From positions 60,425,253 through 60,489,252 of the forward strand of contig NC_133777.1 in NCBI RefSeq assembly GCF_003597395.2: a stretch of DNA of 64,000 nt. The letters are read 5' to 3'. This document shows, in pieces, positions 51,186 to 63,892 of this stretch. Source of the stretch: Chelonoidis abingdonii. Taxonomy: Eukaryota; Chordata; Testudines; Testudinidae. The notes beneath the pieces are model-generated. The model saw nothing but the letters and a program-made list of their open reading frames with translations, was not told the DNA's origin and did not search any database. Position numbers and translations under genes: made by a program. The number at the start of each line of letters is the position of its first letter. Position 1 is the first letter of the stretch.

Positions 51186-52874
51186 AGTGGGATTGCAGTG
51201 TAACTCAATATCACATGCTTGAGATACCACCCAATAGCCATCCTTATTTCACTCCTCGTCCTCCACCCACCCCCGTTTCTGGTGCAAGCTGTATGGAATA
51301 CCACATAGTGCAATTGATTTAAATTGCAGTCATGGGTATTCAGGACCTGTTAAGATCACACTCTTATTCTGCTCCTTTCCAGTAGGATTTCCTTTTAGAG
51401 TCCATTAAAAAAGGTGACCTCAAAGGAACAAAGATTAGTTTATAGTAAAAGAGGTTAAAAACTGGACCTGATTTAGTTGTCATAAGCAGAGAGGTACTAT
51501 TTTTTGAAAATAAATGCATTAAGCAATTTAAAAGTGTTTCTCTTTTATTTGTGGTTTACTTTTGTTTGCATTACAAAATGCACACAATAAACATCTGTTT
51601 CAGTCCATTGCTCATGTCTCCACATGCTTACTTGGCTGGCTCACTGCTTGGTCTGCCTGCCATTCTGTTCTGATCTCCCATCCAACAACATCTATCACAG
51701 GTTTCAGCATGATTCCTCTGCCTTTTCCCTGACCCCTGTTTTGACTTTCAAATGAATGGTAATGTAATAACCTCTTTGACATACAGTATGTATGATCACC
51801 TGCCTGAACACTGAGAGTAAAGTCCTGGCCCTGCTGAAGTCAATGGCAAAACTTTCATTGACTTCAATGGGGCCATGACTTCACCTTCAGGGTATTAGTT
51901 GCACTAGGAATGGGTCCATGTTCACAAAGCAAAACCATCAGTTCAAACAGCATAATGCAAATATTGGGAGGACTGTTTTTCATGACGCTATTTTATTGGT
52001 AGTTCTTCATGAATTCACCTACACTTTCAGAAACTGAACTATGTAAATGGGGCCACAATTTTTTTTAGAGGTGGAGGATGGGCAAAGAAGCATTTTGGCA
52101 ATACTTTGGCAATACATCAGACAAGAAACAACTATGTATTATGAGTGTAGAGTGTACTTTTCCAGAAACATATATACATAAAAAGAAAAAAATCCATAGG
52201 GAACAAAAAATTAGCAGAATATCATGAAGATCTGAAATAAATGCAGCAATTACAAGTCAGCAGAGCAGACTCACTCTCTAAAAAAAATTAATATAATGGA
52301 GTTCTCTGTTTGCATCTATGTCTTGACCTCACATATGCTCTGTATACATGTAAAAGGATTTTTTTTCTAACTGCTTGCTCTGCAAATTCACCTTGGCATC
52401 TGAGACTCAGGCTGTTTTCTTTCTGACTTGTACATCACCAGTTAAAATTCTGCAACCATTCCACTCCAGAGTTTGCCTTCAGCTATCCTTGTGCAACCGT
52501 ATCATCTGCCATTGAGCTGCACAGATACAAATGAGGCAGAATTTGGGCCTACAATTGGAATTTAGTGAACAATTCTGCCAGTGCTGTGTGAGACCAAATA
52601 AGATCCAACTCCCTCTCCCAAACCTGTGTTAGATCTATAGTGCTAATAGAAATCAAACTAGTAAGTTGTTCTAACTCTGAATACACACAGGAAGCAGATT
52701 TGTTATATGAGAAGCTGCCATTTGCACAGTTATTTTTCAGAGTTGAACAAGTTGTTTGAATCTCCTCTCTTCTTTTCTTATACTACTGTTGCTTGCTGAA
52801 CATGTATTCTTATACATAAGTCTTGCTACTGTGTCCTGCCCTTAGTTTGGCAAGGTATAAGAGCAGGTAAGACA
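51186..52874. other. Sequence with one small palindrome, no gene
   Basis: Unique-looking DNA apart from the palindrome at 51818-51883. No exon seen. Confidence 0.4.
51818..51883. repeat. Short palindrome (TGAAGTCAATG type)
   Basis: Arms 51818-51848 and 51853-51883 pair at most positions; the core GAAGTCAATGG...CATTGACTTCAATGGGG is widespread in turtle and crocodilian DNA as I recall it. Confidence 0.65.
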
Positions 52875-52978
52875 AACACCTGTCAGGAATGATCTAAATA
52901 ATACTTAGTCCTGCCATGAGTGCAAGGGACTGGACTAGATGACCTCTCGAGGTTTCTTCCAGTCCTATGATTCTATGA
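52875..52978 (+). mobile_element. CR1 LINE 3' end
   Basis: GGACTGGACTAGATGACCTC followed by TTCCAGTCCTATGATTCTAT, the diagnostic CR1 terminus. Severely 5'-truncated. Confidence 0.92.
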
Positions 52979-53019
52979 AGATGATGCAATTCGCATCAGT
53001 ATATAACATTGAGCCCTGT

Positions 53020-53464
53020 TGTAACATTCGTGGGAGGCTACGGGCCTACCCTGAGTGCTCTGCAAGAGCGAGGCCCACACACACCGTGAGTTATTGGCTT
53101 TAATGAAGGTAACGTGACACACCCGCAACGGGGACTCTGGGCATTGCTGTCACGGAGGCGGGGAACCCAGCACCAGAGCTCAGCTCGGCCTGGGTCGGAG
53201 TCCAAAGGCGGGACCAGGAACATACAGCTATATAAACAATACAAAGCAACTTATACATATGCAAGAAGGGACTTCCCACAGGCTATGTCCGTCTTTGGCC
53301 TAAGGCCATACAAACTGGTTTCAACCAGTTAAAAGCAAGTTATAACTGGCATGCTGTGTCCTACAATGACCGTCCACTTAGCAAGCAGGGGCTTTTCACA
53401 AGGCCGCCGAGAAAGCGGAGACACCCTAGCTAGGCCGTGACACAGTCTTTCGCAGTCCCCTACA
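53020..53464 (-). mobile_element. Solo LTR, 445 bp
   Basis: Begins TGTAACATTCG and ends GTCCCCTACA, giving TG...CA with short inverted TGTA/TACA ends. Flanking CCTGT (53015-53019) and CCTAT (53465-53469) match at 4 of 5, as expected for a 5-bp duplication. On the minus strand a TATA-like TTTATATAG (about 53229-53237) and an ATTAAA polyadenylation signal (about 53101-53106) are in the right order. No internal coding region adjoins, so it is a recombination remnant of a retroelement. Confidence 0.75.
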
Positions 53465-53989
53465 CCTATGATGACAGTCACCAAAACTGGTGAGCTCCCC
53501 TCCTATCTTTATCTGCTTTATTCACTGGCCCCACACAACTCTAATAATGCCAGGTGTAATCCTTACGTCTGTAGAATGGATTGGAATGAGATTTCTTACT
53601 GTAATATATTAAAACCCCACAAAAATTGCCTTGAACTGTATAATTATTGAGAACAATCTTAGTATTATCTTTGACTCTTCTGAGATGGCATAATGCATCA
53701 AATTCTTCTACCATGTAATTGTTTTTACGATATGAACTGAACTATTACAGTAAAGCTCATTTCAAACCACACAGAGCAAAGGCCAAAATCATTATACTCT
53801 ACCCTGTTCTCTCCTATACTCAGAACACATCTTGGTCATAAACTGGTATCTGTTATTCTCTTACCTGAATTTTATATGTAATATTTAATGAAAAAACAAT
53901 TCAGTTGAAAATGCACTAGGCACAAAATGATGAAGAACATAATGTGGTGACTAGTGTAGAGATGGATAGCTGAATTTCTTTCTCAGTTA
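53465..53989. other. No recognised feature
   Basis: AT-rich DNA between the solo LTR and the LINE remnant. Confidence 0.4.
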
Positions 53990-54221
53990 TTTAAGGAAAG
54001 TTAGAGGCCTCAGTTAGAGGCACCCTGAATCACCCTCCAGTTGCCGCTTGTTCAGAGCTGGATGATTTGGCAGCCACTGAGGTTTCAGACCCAGACACTT
54101 GTACTGATGCACCAACATTAGATGAAGTGAAGTGCGCCATCTGCAAACTGAAAGATGGATGTGCAGCCAGTGTTGACGGCATCCCCCTCGAGCTGGTAAA
54201 TGTGCTATTGACCCTATAATG
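53990..54221 (+). pseudogene. LINE reverse transcriptase remnant, left segment
   Basis: Plus-strand reading LDEVKCAICKLKDGCAASVD then GIPLELV is the typical RT fingers segment of endonuclease-type LINEs. It is cut by the hAT element at 54222 and resumes at 54611. The endonuclease domain is missing, so the copy was 5'-truncated. Confidence 0.85.
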
Positions 54222-54610
54222 CAGGGATGGGCAAACTTTTTGGCCTGAGGGCCATACTGGGGAATAGAAATTGTATGGCTGGCCATGAATGCTCACAAAA
54301 TTGTGGTTGGGGTGTGGGAGGGGGTGCGGGCTTGAAGGGCGGGGGATGAAGGCATTGGGGTGTAGAGGGGTCTGGTTGGATGGAAGGATTTGGAGCAGAG
54401 GGGTGTATTCGGGGCTGGGGCGGGGGTTGGGGCTTGGGGAGAGGCTCAGAGGGTGCGCCAGAGCGGGGCTGAGCCACATGGTCTGGCCCTTGACCCAGTG
54501 CCCTGGCTGGAGTGCCAGAGTGGGGCCGAGCCCCCGACCAAGCTCACAAGCCGGCTTAAAATGGCTCATGGGCTGGATCTGGCCCGGAGGCCGTAGTTTG
54601 CCCACCCCTG
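54222..54610. mobile_element. hAT-type element inserted into the LINE
   Basis: 389 bp. Left CAGGGATGGGCAAACTTTTT; right CCGTAGTTTGCCCACCCCTG. Flanks CTATAATG (54214-54221) and CTATAACA (54611-54618) match at 6 of 8. Same family as 5101, 12178 and 62051, but the shortest copy. Inserting after the LINE, it is the younger of the two. Confidence 0.9.
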
Positions 54611-56035
54611 CTATAACAGAATCACTTCTGGCCATCTTTCATCTGTTGTTGAGAACTAGAACCTTGCCAACCACTTGGAAGGACAGCATTGTGATCTCAC
54701 TTTACAAAGGCAGTGGACTGCACAATGAATGTAAGAGCTACAGGCTTGTTGTCTATGACAGGGAAGGTGTGTGTGCAAGTTCTGGTGGTGCATTTGGAGC
54801 CCCTGCTACATCAGAAATGTCACCCCCAACTGTCAGGTTTTACGAGGAACAGGTTCACATTAGATGCCATTTTGTCCCTTCGCTTGTTGGCAGAGATACA
54901 CTGTGAGTTCAAGAAGCCTCTGCACATGGTGTATGTTGATCTTAAGGCTGCATTTGATTCAGTTGACTGAGTCATGCTGTGGAAGTCCTTAAGGGCATAG
55001 GTGTCTCAACCACTCTGCTGGACTTGATTTGTGAGCTGCATAATGGAACCACTGCCCATGGACATCTTGAGAATCAGATGTCGGCATCTTTTACATCAGT
55101 ATCTGGTGTCAGGCAGGGCTGTGTCTTAACCCCTGCGATTTTTTTGTCAGGCTATGAATTTCATAATGCAGCATTCCATCAGGTATCTAAACATTAAGAT
55201 CAGTGATCTCTTGCTCTCAGACCTTGACTATGCTGAGGATGTTGCTCTTTTAGTGCAGAGTCCCAACAGCTTTTGGGAGGCACTCCAGGAAATGGAAGAG
55301 GAGTCAGCTAAGGTTGTAAAGACAAAGCTGCAAAATCTGTGACCACATCCACCTGTGACTCCAATCTCTTGAATAATTAAACTGTCAAAGCAGTCTCCAG
55401 CTTTTGCTATTTGGGTTCTATACTCACCAGTTCCTCCAACTCTCACATGGAGGTTCTCCATTGGATTGGCATTGCAGCATCAGCTATGGGTCATTTACAA
55501 CATATATGGAATCAACATCATCTCAGCATGACAACCAAGCGCAGGATTGATTTGAGCTGTATCCGCTCCATACTGTTGTACAGTTGCGAAACATGGATGC
55601 TATGCCGCTCAGACGGGGCAAAGCTGGAGGCTTTCCACACAAAATGCCAATGTCGTATATTGGGCGTAAAGTGGAATGACTTCATTTATAATGCAGATGT
55701 TTACTGGGGCCATTGTCCACATATGGCATCTTACATTTTTCGGACGTTGTGAAAATGCCACAAGACATTCCAGTGAACAGCATTCTCTGTGGCTTGTAAC
55801 ATCCTGAATAAAATGCCACCAACTGAGTGGTGGATGCAGCCCAGAGGCAGACCCCTATTACATGGGTTCATTCCGTCTCTTACAATGTTGGACTCTTGGG
55901 CCACACAGGAATGCACCAAATGGCGAACAATTGCTACGGCCGATTGTTTGGCTAAGCATTGAAGAAGAGAATAAGAGGCCTCAGTATAAGATAGCAGCCT
56001 GCTTGTTGGCTCTGTTATATTATAACTTGCGGTCA
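54611..56035 (+). pseudogene. LINE reverse transcriptase remnant, right segment
   Basis: Continues the RT interrupted at 54221. In order: TTWKDSIVISLYKGSG, SGFTRNRFTLDAILSLRLLA, VYVDLKAAFDSVD (catalytic motif A), SGVRQGCVL, LDYAEDVALLVQ (YADD-like motif, one aspartate changed), FCYLGSILTSSSNSHMEVLH, LLYSCETWMLCRSDGAKLEA and CQCRILGVKW. Frameshifts near 54750, 54970, 55150 and 55350 plus stops make it inactive. The class (RTE, L2 or another Jockey-like clade) is not settled; it differs from CR1. Confidence 0.88.
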
Positions 56036-56342
56036 CTTTTGTATTGATTTGTGGGATTTGCTATAAACCATGAATGCATTGGGAATGTCTCGGATAAAGG
56101 CCATCATCCTGCTCCTATTGAAGCTGATGGGAGTTTTGGAAGTGACTTCAGTAGGATCAGGATCCAACCCAAGCTTGTCAGTGAAGGCCAGCTCCTCACA
56201 ACTGTCATCTAGATTCATCCCCATTACCTTGTGTTTTTTCTTGGAAGCCTAATTTTGGCTTTGAACTAGATCCACTGCCTAGATGGGAGGAGGGCAAGAC
56301 TTCAGCCCCATGGATAATGAACCACATCTTGCAGGCTAAACA

Positions 56343-56420
56343 GTCATAGAATCATAGGACTGGAAGGGACCTCAAGAGGTCATCTAGTCCAGTCCCCAAT
56401 GGTCCTGTGCCCTCAATCTA
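56343..56420 (-). mobile_element. CR1 LINE 3' end, reverse orientation
   Basis: TCATAGAATCATAGGACTGG followed by AGGTCATCTAGTCCAGTCCC is the reverse complement of the CR1 terminus. Confidence 0.92.
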
Positions 56421-59054
56421 GCAGACAGGAGAGATACTCCATCCTGAGTCTCCCTTTCCTTCTGTTGATTTATTCATGACCATGAAGCACTCAACTCCTG
56501 CATGTCTGGAAAACAGAGCACCAAGTTCAGGCCTTGAATTCAGATCTCTGTGTGGTAGTAGAAAGCAACAGCAATGAGCAGGCCCAGATTTGATGCATTT
56601 TACTCTGGTAAGAAATAAGTAATGTTCATTCTTCTCTGAACTCTGTGTTAGGGGAAATTCCTAGCAGGTTTGCAAACCAGACATACTAAACATAAATTGT
56701 GTCTGAATTTAACCTCAGCAAATAGAAATCTTCAGTTCTTCAGCTAGACCCAAACTAAAAACAAATGAGGCTGAATCCTGAGAGCCTTCCCGTCTGTGAT
56801 TCTGCAACCCCACACTCATGTTGAGTAGCACCTTTCAGTTGGACGACTCACAGACTAAGATACTACTCAGGCATAATTAAGGATGTCAGAATTGCACCCT
56901 CAATTTTTAGTTCATCCTTAAAAGTCTTGAGTAAAAATTTGTAAGAACACCAAGGGAAAGCAGAGTGAGTCAGCCCTTAAAAACCTCTTCATCTTACTGT
57001 GATCTGTTCCTTTAAGATGTGCCAGAAGTTGTTGGATTTTATTGGTGTGTGAAGTGATTTTGATAGATTTGTTTGACTATAAACCATGATAATGAAACCA
57101 TATAAATGTCTAGCCAGATGGTAACGTTTGTAAAGAACTTTAAAATCCTGAACAACAAAATGGACTACAGATGTATATTATTTTATTTTAAATTTTCATT
57201 CACCAAAATGGCTTAATGAAATACATACATTTTCACTGGAGACACTCTTATTCAACCAGGCTTTATATCAATACAATACAAACAAAATGTTGATAATGTT
57301 TCTCGGTATTAGCAAAATTATAACTAAGGTATCAACACTAATATCAATTAGGGCTCAGACCTGCATTTCTTGCATACCCAAAATTCCCATTGAGTTTAAT
57401 GGCAGTTTGGGGTCAACAAAATGCAGGACTTAATGACCTCTGATTTTAGGTGACTCCACTTTTGGATGACCAGCTTAAAACATCTTGGGCCTGCTTTTCA
57501 GAAGCGCTGAGCACCCACAGCTCCCGTGTAAGTCAAGGGCAGCTGCAGATGATCAAGAACTCAGCAAATAAGGCCAACGTGTCTCAGGTTGAGCACCTCA
57601 GGGCAGTAGTAGGACCTTGTCTGCAGCCTCTGCCCTCTCTTTTCTGGTAACTAAAAGTTCTCTTCCCACCCACCCACCCCGCACACAGGACACCTCCTGC
57701 TTGTAAACAGTCTTGGTCAGGAGCTTCCACTGTAAAAACCCATGCTCCAATCAGGCTGGGTTCACATGCCCAAGACCCTTGTTTCGTAGGGGGGTGATGA
57801 CTATGTAGAAAGCTACAAGTCCATGGGGGCTGTCTGGATGATTCTTCCTATGTTAGCCACTCAGAAGGTGAGATACAACCCCTCCTCCTATCCAGCCTTT
57901 TTATTAATAACAAACAGGATATGTGTATACCAAATCAAATGGCCCTCAACACAGAACACAAAGTATGATCAATACAAAATGGGAGTTCTACCCTACAGTG
58001 CAGGTTACAATCATAAATGATACGGCACTAAATGAAATTCACAATTTGACACAGACATATTCCCAGCACTGTCACAGTCAGTCAGAGCCTGATACTGTAG
58101 CTGTTCTATGCACAGGGCCCAATCCAACTCGTACTGACATCAATGAGATAGTCTTTTCATTGACTTTAATGTGACTTTAAATGAGTCTGCACCATTGGGC
58201 CCACAGTCTGCAATTGGTATATAATCTAACTGTTGGAGCAGTAGCATATATATATGTATATAATATACCGCCAGAAAACATGTAGCTAGCAATGACAGGA
58301 AATACAAAGGTCTTCAGTATGTTAATATAAATAATACTTAAACGTAAAGATTGTGCTACTTATCAACAGCTCTGCTTTGGAGACTGTGGAGATCCTCAGT
58401 GCCCATGGGTAGATTTGGGAGGGGTTTTGTCTCAAGAGGCACAATCCCTTTGGAACAGCTTGACAGGGGGGAAAAACTTGCACCATAGCCCATACATACC
58501 TTAAGAGGCTGCAGTGAGAAATGCTCCCCTATCTGCCCCAGGTAAGAGCGGAGGGGAGTGTCTTGTGTCCCTGCGGATGCTAGGAGGGAGCAGTCCTTGT
58601 TCCTCTCCAAGCATAAGGCCTGTGACTGTGCTTGCCTTTTTCCAGGGGCTACAATGTTGGGGAAAGACTCCTTGCCCTCCACATCCCCATTCTATACCTG
58701 TATTAAGGCCAGGCACAATTGAGCCCTATGTGTTTCTATTTTCTAGGATGAGCCTTATGTTATACTGGAAGTTACTCTTTCTGAGTTAGGTTATATCCAT
58801 AAATTTATTATGTGCCAGATTGCTACCTACATGTACAAACAGATGGTATTTATTCTATATTCATTAATATTGGATGCTGGGATCACCCCTGTCCATTTAT
58901 ATATCCTGAACATCTATCCTTAGTATAACAAATGTAGACATAACGATTCATTTTGCTTTGACAGCTGACAGCTGCATTTTAGCCTAATGCAGGATAGGTG
59001 GCATGGATTTGATCATAAAAGTACTGTATTGTTTATGCTGAATCTTATTTTCAG
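56421..59054. other. No recognised gene
   Basis: Mixed-composition DNA with one small palindromic repeat (58113-58206). No coding exon seen. Confidence 0.4.
58113..58206. repeat. Short repeat with inverted CAGGGCCCAAT ends
   Basis: Left CAGGGCCCAATCC and right CCATTGGGCCCACAG form inverted ends around CATCAATGAGA...TTCATTGACTTTAATG. Possibly a hAT-like MITE. Confidence 0.5.
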
Positions 59055-59245
59055 CATCATAGAAATGTAGGACCGGAAGGGACCTTGATAGGTCATCTAG
59101 TCCAGTCCTCTGTACTGAGGAAGAACTAAGTATTATGTAGACCATCCCTGACAGGTGTTTGTCTAACCTATTCTTAAAAACCTACAATCCCACAACCTCC
59201 CTAGGTAATTTCTTCCAGTGCTTAACTACATTTACAGTTAGGAAC
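59055..59245 (-). mobile_element. CR1 LINE 3' end, reverse orientation
   Basis: ATCATAGAAATGTAGGACCG, then GGTCATCTAGTCCAGTCCTC and CATCCCTGACAGGTGTTTGT, all reverse complement of CR1 3' sequence, extending about 190 bp. Confidence 0.92.
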
Positions 59246-62050
59246 TTTTTTTTTTGGTATAATTTTTTTTTAAACTATATATGCTTTTTTTTATTAATGT
59301 AAATATTGAAAACACACAACCTTGGCCTTTTCTAGATCGTTACATATCTAAATCTCATTGACCTTCTTCATCAAGAGTTAACAGGTAAAGGTCCACAAAA
59401 CTTAAGCCTCATTTGCAGAGTTGTTAACTTTACTGACATAACATCTTATTTTTAAGATGGCAAAGATATAATTGAGAATCACATCTGTTTAAGAACTGGA
59501 CTATAAGTAATGGGAAAGCATGGATGTCTCCAGGATTTTATTGTTCATAGAAACCAGTTAAGAATTTCTGAAGGGTATCTCTGCTCTTTTCCACGGTGTT
59601 TTTATATTCAAACATCTCTTCCTCACAGCTAGAGCCATGTAAAGAGGAGGCTAAGGAAAAAAGCAAAGGCACCATCATGGACAGTCAAACCCCATAGCTT
59701 AAAGGGACACTTCCAAGCAAACTTGGCCAAAAACTTGACCTATTTTAAAAGACAGAGCAATCTGTTCTTTATAAATATCATTCACACTTCACTGAATCTC
59801 TCTTTTATATGATCTAAAAATCATACAATAATAGTAACGTTTACAACTGACCCACTGCCACATCAGTTTTTCCACGGATATTGTAAATTGCAGGTATCCG
59901 AGAGTAATGGCTATTTCATTTTTCCTCCTCATTGATATCAACAAAGAAAAATAATATTTAAAATAATTAACTGGATGAAGGGGTCTAATTAGAAATAGGA
60001 CATCAATATGTTATAAACACTGGACTTTCTCCCACACTAGGAGAGTAGTAAAGACTCTATACACCCAATTGGAAATCAAAATGAGCCTCACTGTCTTCAG
60101 ACAAGCCTTGCTATCCCTTAAGGATTCCAGCCACAAGGAAGTCTAATTTCTTTAATGTAAAGACCAGGATTGGAAAGAACCATGTTGCTCAGTTATGTTG
60201 TTTGAAATCTGGCTGTGAAAATCTATTTACTTTGTGTTGGACTTTAGCCAAAGGAAGCCTGCTTTTAGCAGATGGTCATGGAGTAGAAGCCAGACATTGC
60301 CTGCTGTGGACCGACTAGGCATCTATAGAGCCATTCTTGCAAGCAAACGGGCGTTGTAATCAACAAACCAGCATCTAAGGTGCAGTGGGCTTTTAGGAGG
60401 GCTGTTCTGAAGAGTCAGTCATGTGAAGCAGCCATAGCAGCAAGGAGGCTATGTGAGCAAGGGGGTCCTCAGGATGGAGCACACTGACCAGAGAAAGTAC
60501 ACTATGATGGACTGGTGTGGGTGTGGGTGTAGCGGGGGTTAAAGGTGAATGTGAGGAAGGGAGAGGAGCTGAAGAGCTGGCCAAGGAGGGCTGGACCTGT
60601 GAAGAGATGGTTACAGAATGATAGTGGTGCTGAATGATTAGTTTGATCTTAGCTGGCCTGTTCCTGACATGCCATTTCACTAGTGCACTGGGGATAAAGG
60701 GCTGCCATATAGGGACAGTACAAACAATTCTGAGGCCTGGCAACGCACTGTTGTTTTATAAATGTCATGTTTTTGAGACACAAAACAAGAAAAACACAAA
60801 CATATGAGTAGCGTTTTTCTTTCCATCCACTCTGGGGCGCAACCTCTTTGAGAACAGGTATCTTGAAAAATTCATTCTATTGCCTGCTCGCAAGAGTAGA
60901 CATCATGGACCAAGTGCTGCCATTGACAGCCCTTTTATGTATCAGAGGGAACACATGGAAATTTCTCATGAGACTCCAGGAATTGGAAGGTCTCCAAGAT
61001 GCCTTCAAGCAGTGTAAGATCAAGGACACATCCCATTCATTTGTGATATCCAGGTCCAGGGGTCTGTGGGTCCAACAGAATTTAAATCCGTAGATCCAGC
61101 TTGGAGGTTCCTACCACTGGGGAATAGTAGGTCTGGGAGACACAGAATTTGGGGATTCAAGTAAGGGTGGGACTGGCCCTAGTAGCCCTCTGCTGCTGCT
61201 TGCTTGAATTTAGTATGTTACCATGTTGTGTACTGAGGCTTGATTTGAGGTGTCATCATGCCATGCTAAATTGGAGCACGGTTGGAAACCCTTTATTTGA
61301 AGAGATAAAAGGTCATCTGCCTCCCTCTGCGCACTATTGACCGTGGATGGTAGACACAATGTGTTAGAAACACTTCTTCACATCTCTCCTTGCAGGCCCT
61401 TGCCATGCCAGTCCATTGCTGGGGCTCAGGAAGGGGATGGGAGAAAGAAGGAAAAGACTGAGCTGCCACACATGATACCTGTGTTTGTTGCTCCATATCA
61501 GGCTCTGATTCTGCAAGGAGCTCTGAACCGGAAGACCTCTGCACCAGCGTGGAGCACCGCTGAAGGAAACAGGGCTTTGTGCAGGGCTCTGATCACAGGG
61601 AGCTCTTTGACGGACTAGCTAGTGCTTCATCATCCACCAGCATGGGCATAAATCGGAAATATTAAACAATACTGAAAACAGAGACACACCTCTCATGTTA
61701 AACCCTGATTCACTCCAATATCAGTATCAGCTTGTAATATCTGCCCCATTCTTCTAGTGACTCTCTATCCTAAGGCTGGTACAAGGACATGATTGGAATA
61801 TGTCCTCATGATCCACTCTGCCCTTTTGGGAAGTATTTTATTATAGTAGTTAATATCTTTTCCCTCTATTACCTTCTTTCGGCTGTGAAGACAGGTAAGT
61901 AGAGCTCTAAGAACACTACAGCTAGAAGTTTCTCAGATGGAACAGTCTAGCCAAGTTCAAATTATACAGTGCAAGAGATTTATTGTTCAGTAGTGCTGAA
62001 AGAGATCCTATAGAATTAAAGGGTTTAAAGCTAATTGCAACACTCTAGAA
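59246..62050. other. No recognised gene
   Basis: AT-rich at first, GC-richer after about 60,400. No exon or classifiable repeat seen. Confidence 0.35.
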
Positions 62051-62679
62051 GAGGGATGGGCAAACTATGGTCTGTGGGCCGCATCCAGCCCATTGGACCT
62101 TTTAATCCAGCCCTCAAGCTCCCCTGCTGGGGAGCGGGGTTGGGAGCTTCCCCCACTCCAGTGTTCCAGCTGGGGAGTGGGGTCGGGGGGCCTGCCTTGC
62201 TCCACTTCACACGGCTCCCAGAAGCAGGGGAATCCAGGGGGCTCCACACGCTGCCCCTGCCCCAACTGCTGGCTCTACAGCTCCCATTGGCTGGGAACTG
62301 CGGCAAATGGGAGCTGCAGGGGCGGTGCCTGTGGATGGGGCGGTGCACAGAGTGACGTGGCCTTGCCTTCACGTGAGAGCTGGAGGTGGACAGGGCGCTG
62401 TTTCCAGGAGCCACTTCAGGTAAAGGCTGCCCAGATCCTGCACCCCGAGCTCCCCCCAGTTGCCTGCCCCAGCCCTGATCGCCCTCCAAACCTTTTGATC
62501 CCAGACTGGAGCACCCTCCTGCACCCCAAACTCCTCATCCCCAGCCCCACTCCAAAGTCTGCATCCCCACCTGGAACCCTCATCCTCCCTGTGTGCCCCA
62601 ATTCCTTGCCCCAGCCAGCCCTCCATACAATTTCTATACTGAGATGTGGCCCTCAGGCCAAAAAGTTTGCCAACCCCTG
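62051..62679. mobile_element. hAT-type element with perfect 8-bp target duplication
   Basis: 629 bp. Left GAGGGATGGGCAAACTATGG (family consensus starts C); right AAAAAGTTTGCCAACCCCTG. The duplication CTCTAGAA is perfect (62043-62050 and 62680-62687). GC-rich interior with no transposase; open frames on both strands are compositional. Confidence 0.93.
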
Positions 62680-62687
62680 CTCTAGAA

Positions 62688-63559
62688 CCTAGTTAGGTCT
62701 GGTGAAGCTAATCTAATCTTATCTTCCTTACAGAAATTACTTGATCTATGAGTTACTCTGAGAGGATTAAAGCTTCCTTTCTACCTAACACCTAGGTCCC
62801 ATGGCAGGCTAACACTAGGTTTGAATGAGCCTGGCTCTTTGCTGCCTTGCCTCTGGTAACAGTCATTTACACCTGTGCAAAGTGAGTGTAAAATTTTGAT
62901 TTGGTAGCGTCTTACACCCACTTCTCACAAGTTTAAATGACTATACAAATTTAAAGGCAGCAAACAATCAAGGCCAGACAGTATGGTGTCTTGAGAACAT
63001 TTTCCATAACTATATAGAGTGATGGAAAACAATTCTCCTTTGCTAGAGAGAAGAGATGGGACCAGATCCATCACTGGATCCATCCCTCACGTTAACCTCA
63101 TCAGATCTTTTCAGTATGTTCAAGGTTGGCTACCAACTACCAGGTCAGGTAGCAATGCCATCCCCTGTACTGGAGGATGGAACCAGAGAAGGGGAGTATT
63201 GGTCATACACTAAAGTTATGAGCCATTAGAGTTTAAGTAGTTCCATGACACTAATTGATCTGATTGTCCTGCAGTTTTTTCCAATTCTTGGCATGTCACC
63301 CTGAAAGTTTTCCAGGTAAGCCAGACCTTTTAATCATTCCAGGCTTTATTGAAAGCATAAGTACTGAGATATATATTAAAATTGGTCAGGTTAATTATCA
63401 ACTATTGCATCCTATTTTCCTTAGTGCTTCATGTGAATGATAACAAACAAAGAGAACTGCATGGGAGATGCCTTGGGGATAATGCTGGGATGCATGAGGA
63501 GAGTCATCCCCAGATGGACACACTAAAAGAGGACCTAAACTGAGTTAACTGAAGCAGTA
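62688..63559. other. No recognised feature
   Basis: AT-rich DNA with no coding or repeat signal that I can name. Confidence 0.4.
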
Positions 63560-63695
63560 TTTAAAGGTTTTTGAAGTGGCTTTTTCTAGACAGGTTTGAT
63601 GATTTAGTTGGTGTTGGTCCTGCTTTGAGAAGGGGATTGAACTAGATGACCTCCTGAGGGCTCTATCCAACCCTAATATTCTATGGTTCTATGAA
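63560..63695 (+). mobile_element. CR1-type LINE 3' end
   Basis: TTGGTCCTGCTTTGAGAAGG, then GATTGAACTAGATGACCTCC and ATATTCTATGGTTCTATGAA mark another CR1 subfamily end. Confidence 0.9.
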
Positions 63696-63842
63696 GCCAG
63701 GTTTCTAGACAGCCCTTGTTTTGTTCCTGATCTGGGGATAAGACAGCAAAATATCTTTATTTGTAAGCCTTGTGTCCATATAAGTCTTTCTTTGGCCGTG
63801 CACAAGAGGAGAGACCACAGCTCTCTCTCTGGCCACAATGAA

Positions 63843-63892
63843 TGCACAAGTCTGTTAGTCTATAAGGTGCCACAGGATTCTCTGCCACTTTT
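63843..63892. repeat. Fragment of the 38225 hairpin repeat
   Basis: TGTTAGTCTATAAGGTGCCA followed by CAGGATTCTCTGCCACTTTT matches the right arm of the hairpin at 38319-38394. Confidence 0.8.

Noticed and set aside
54030..54906. Minus- and plus-strand 200-codon open frames
   Set aside because: They cross the boundary between the LINE remnant and the inserted hAT element, so they join unrelated sequence.
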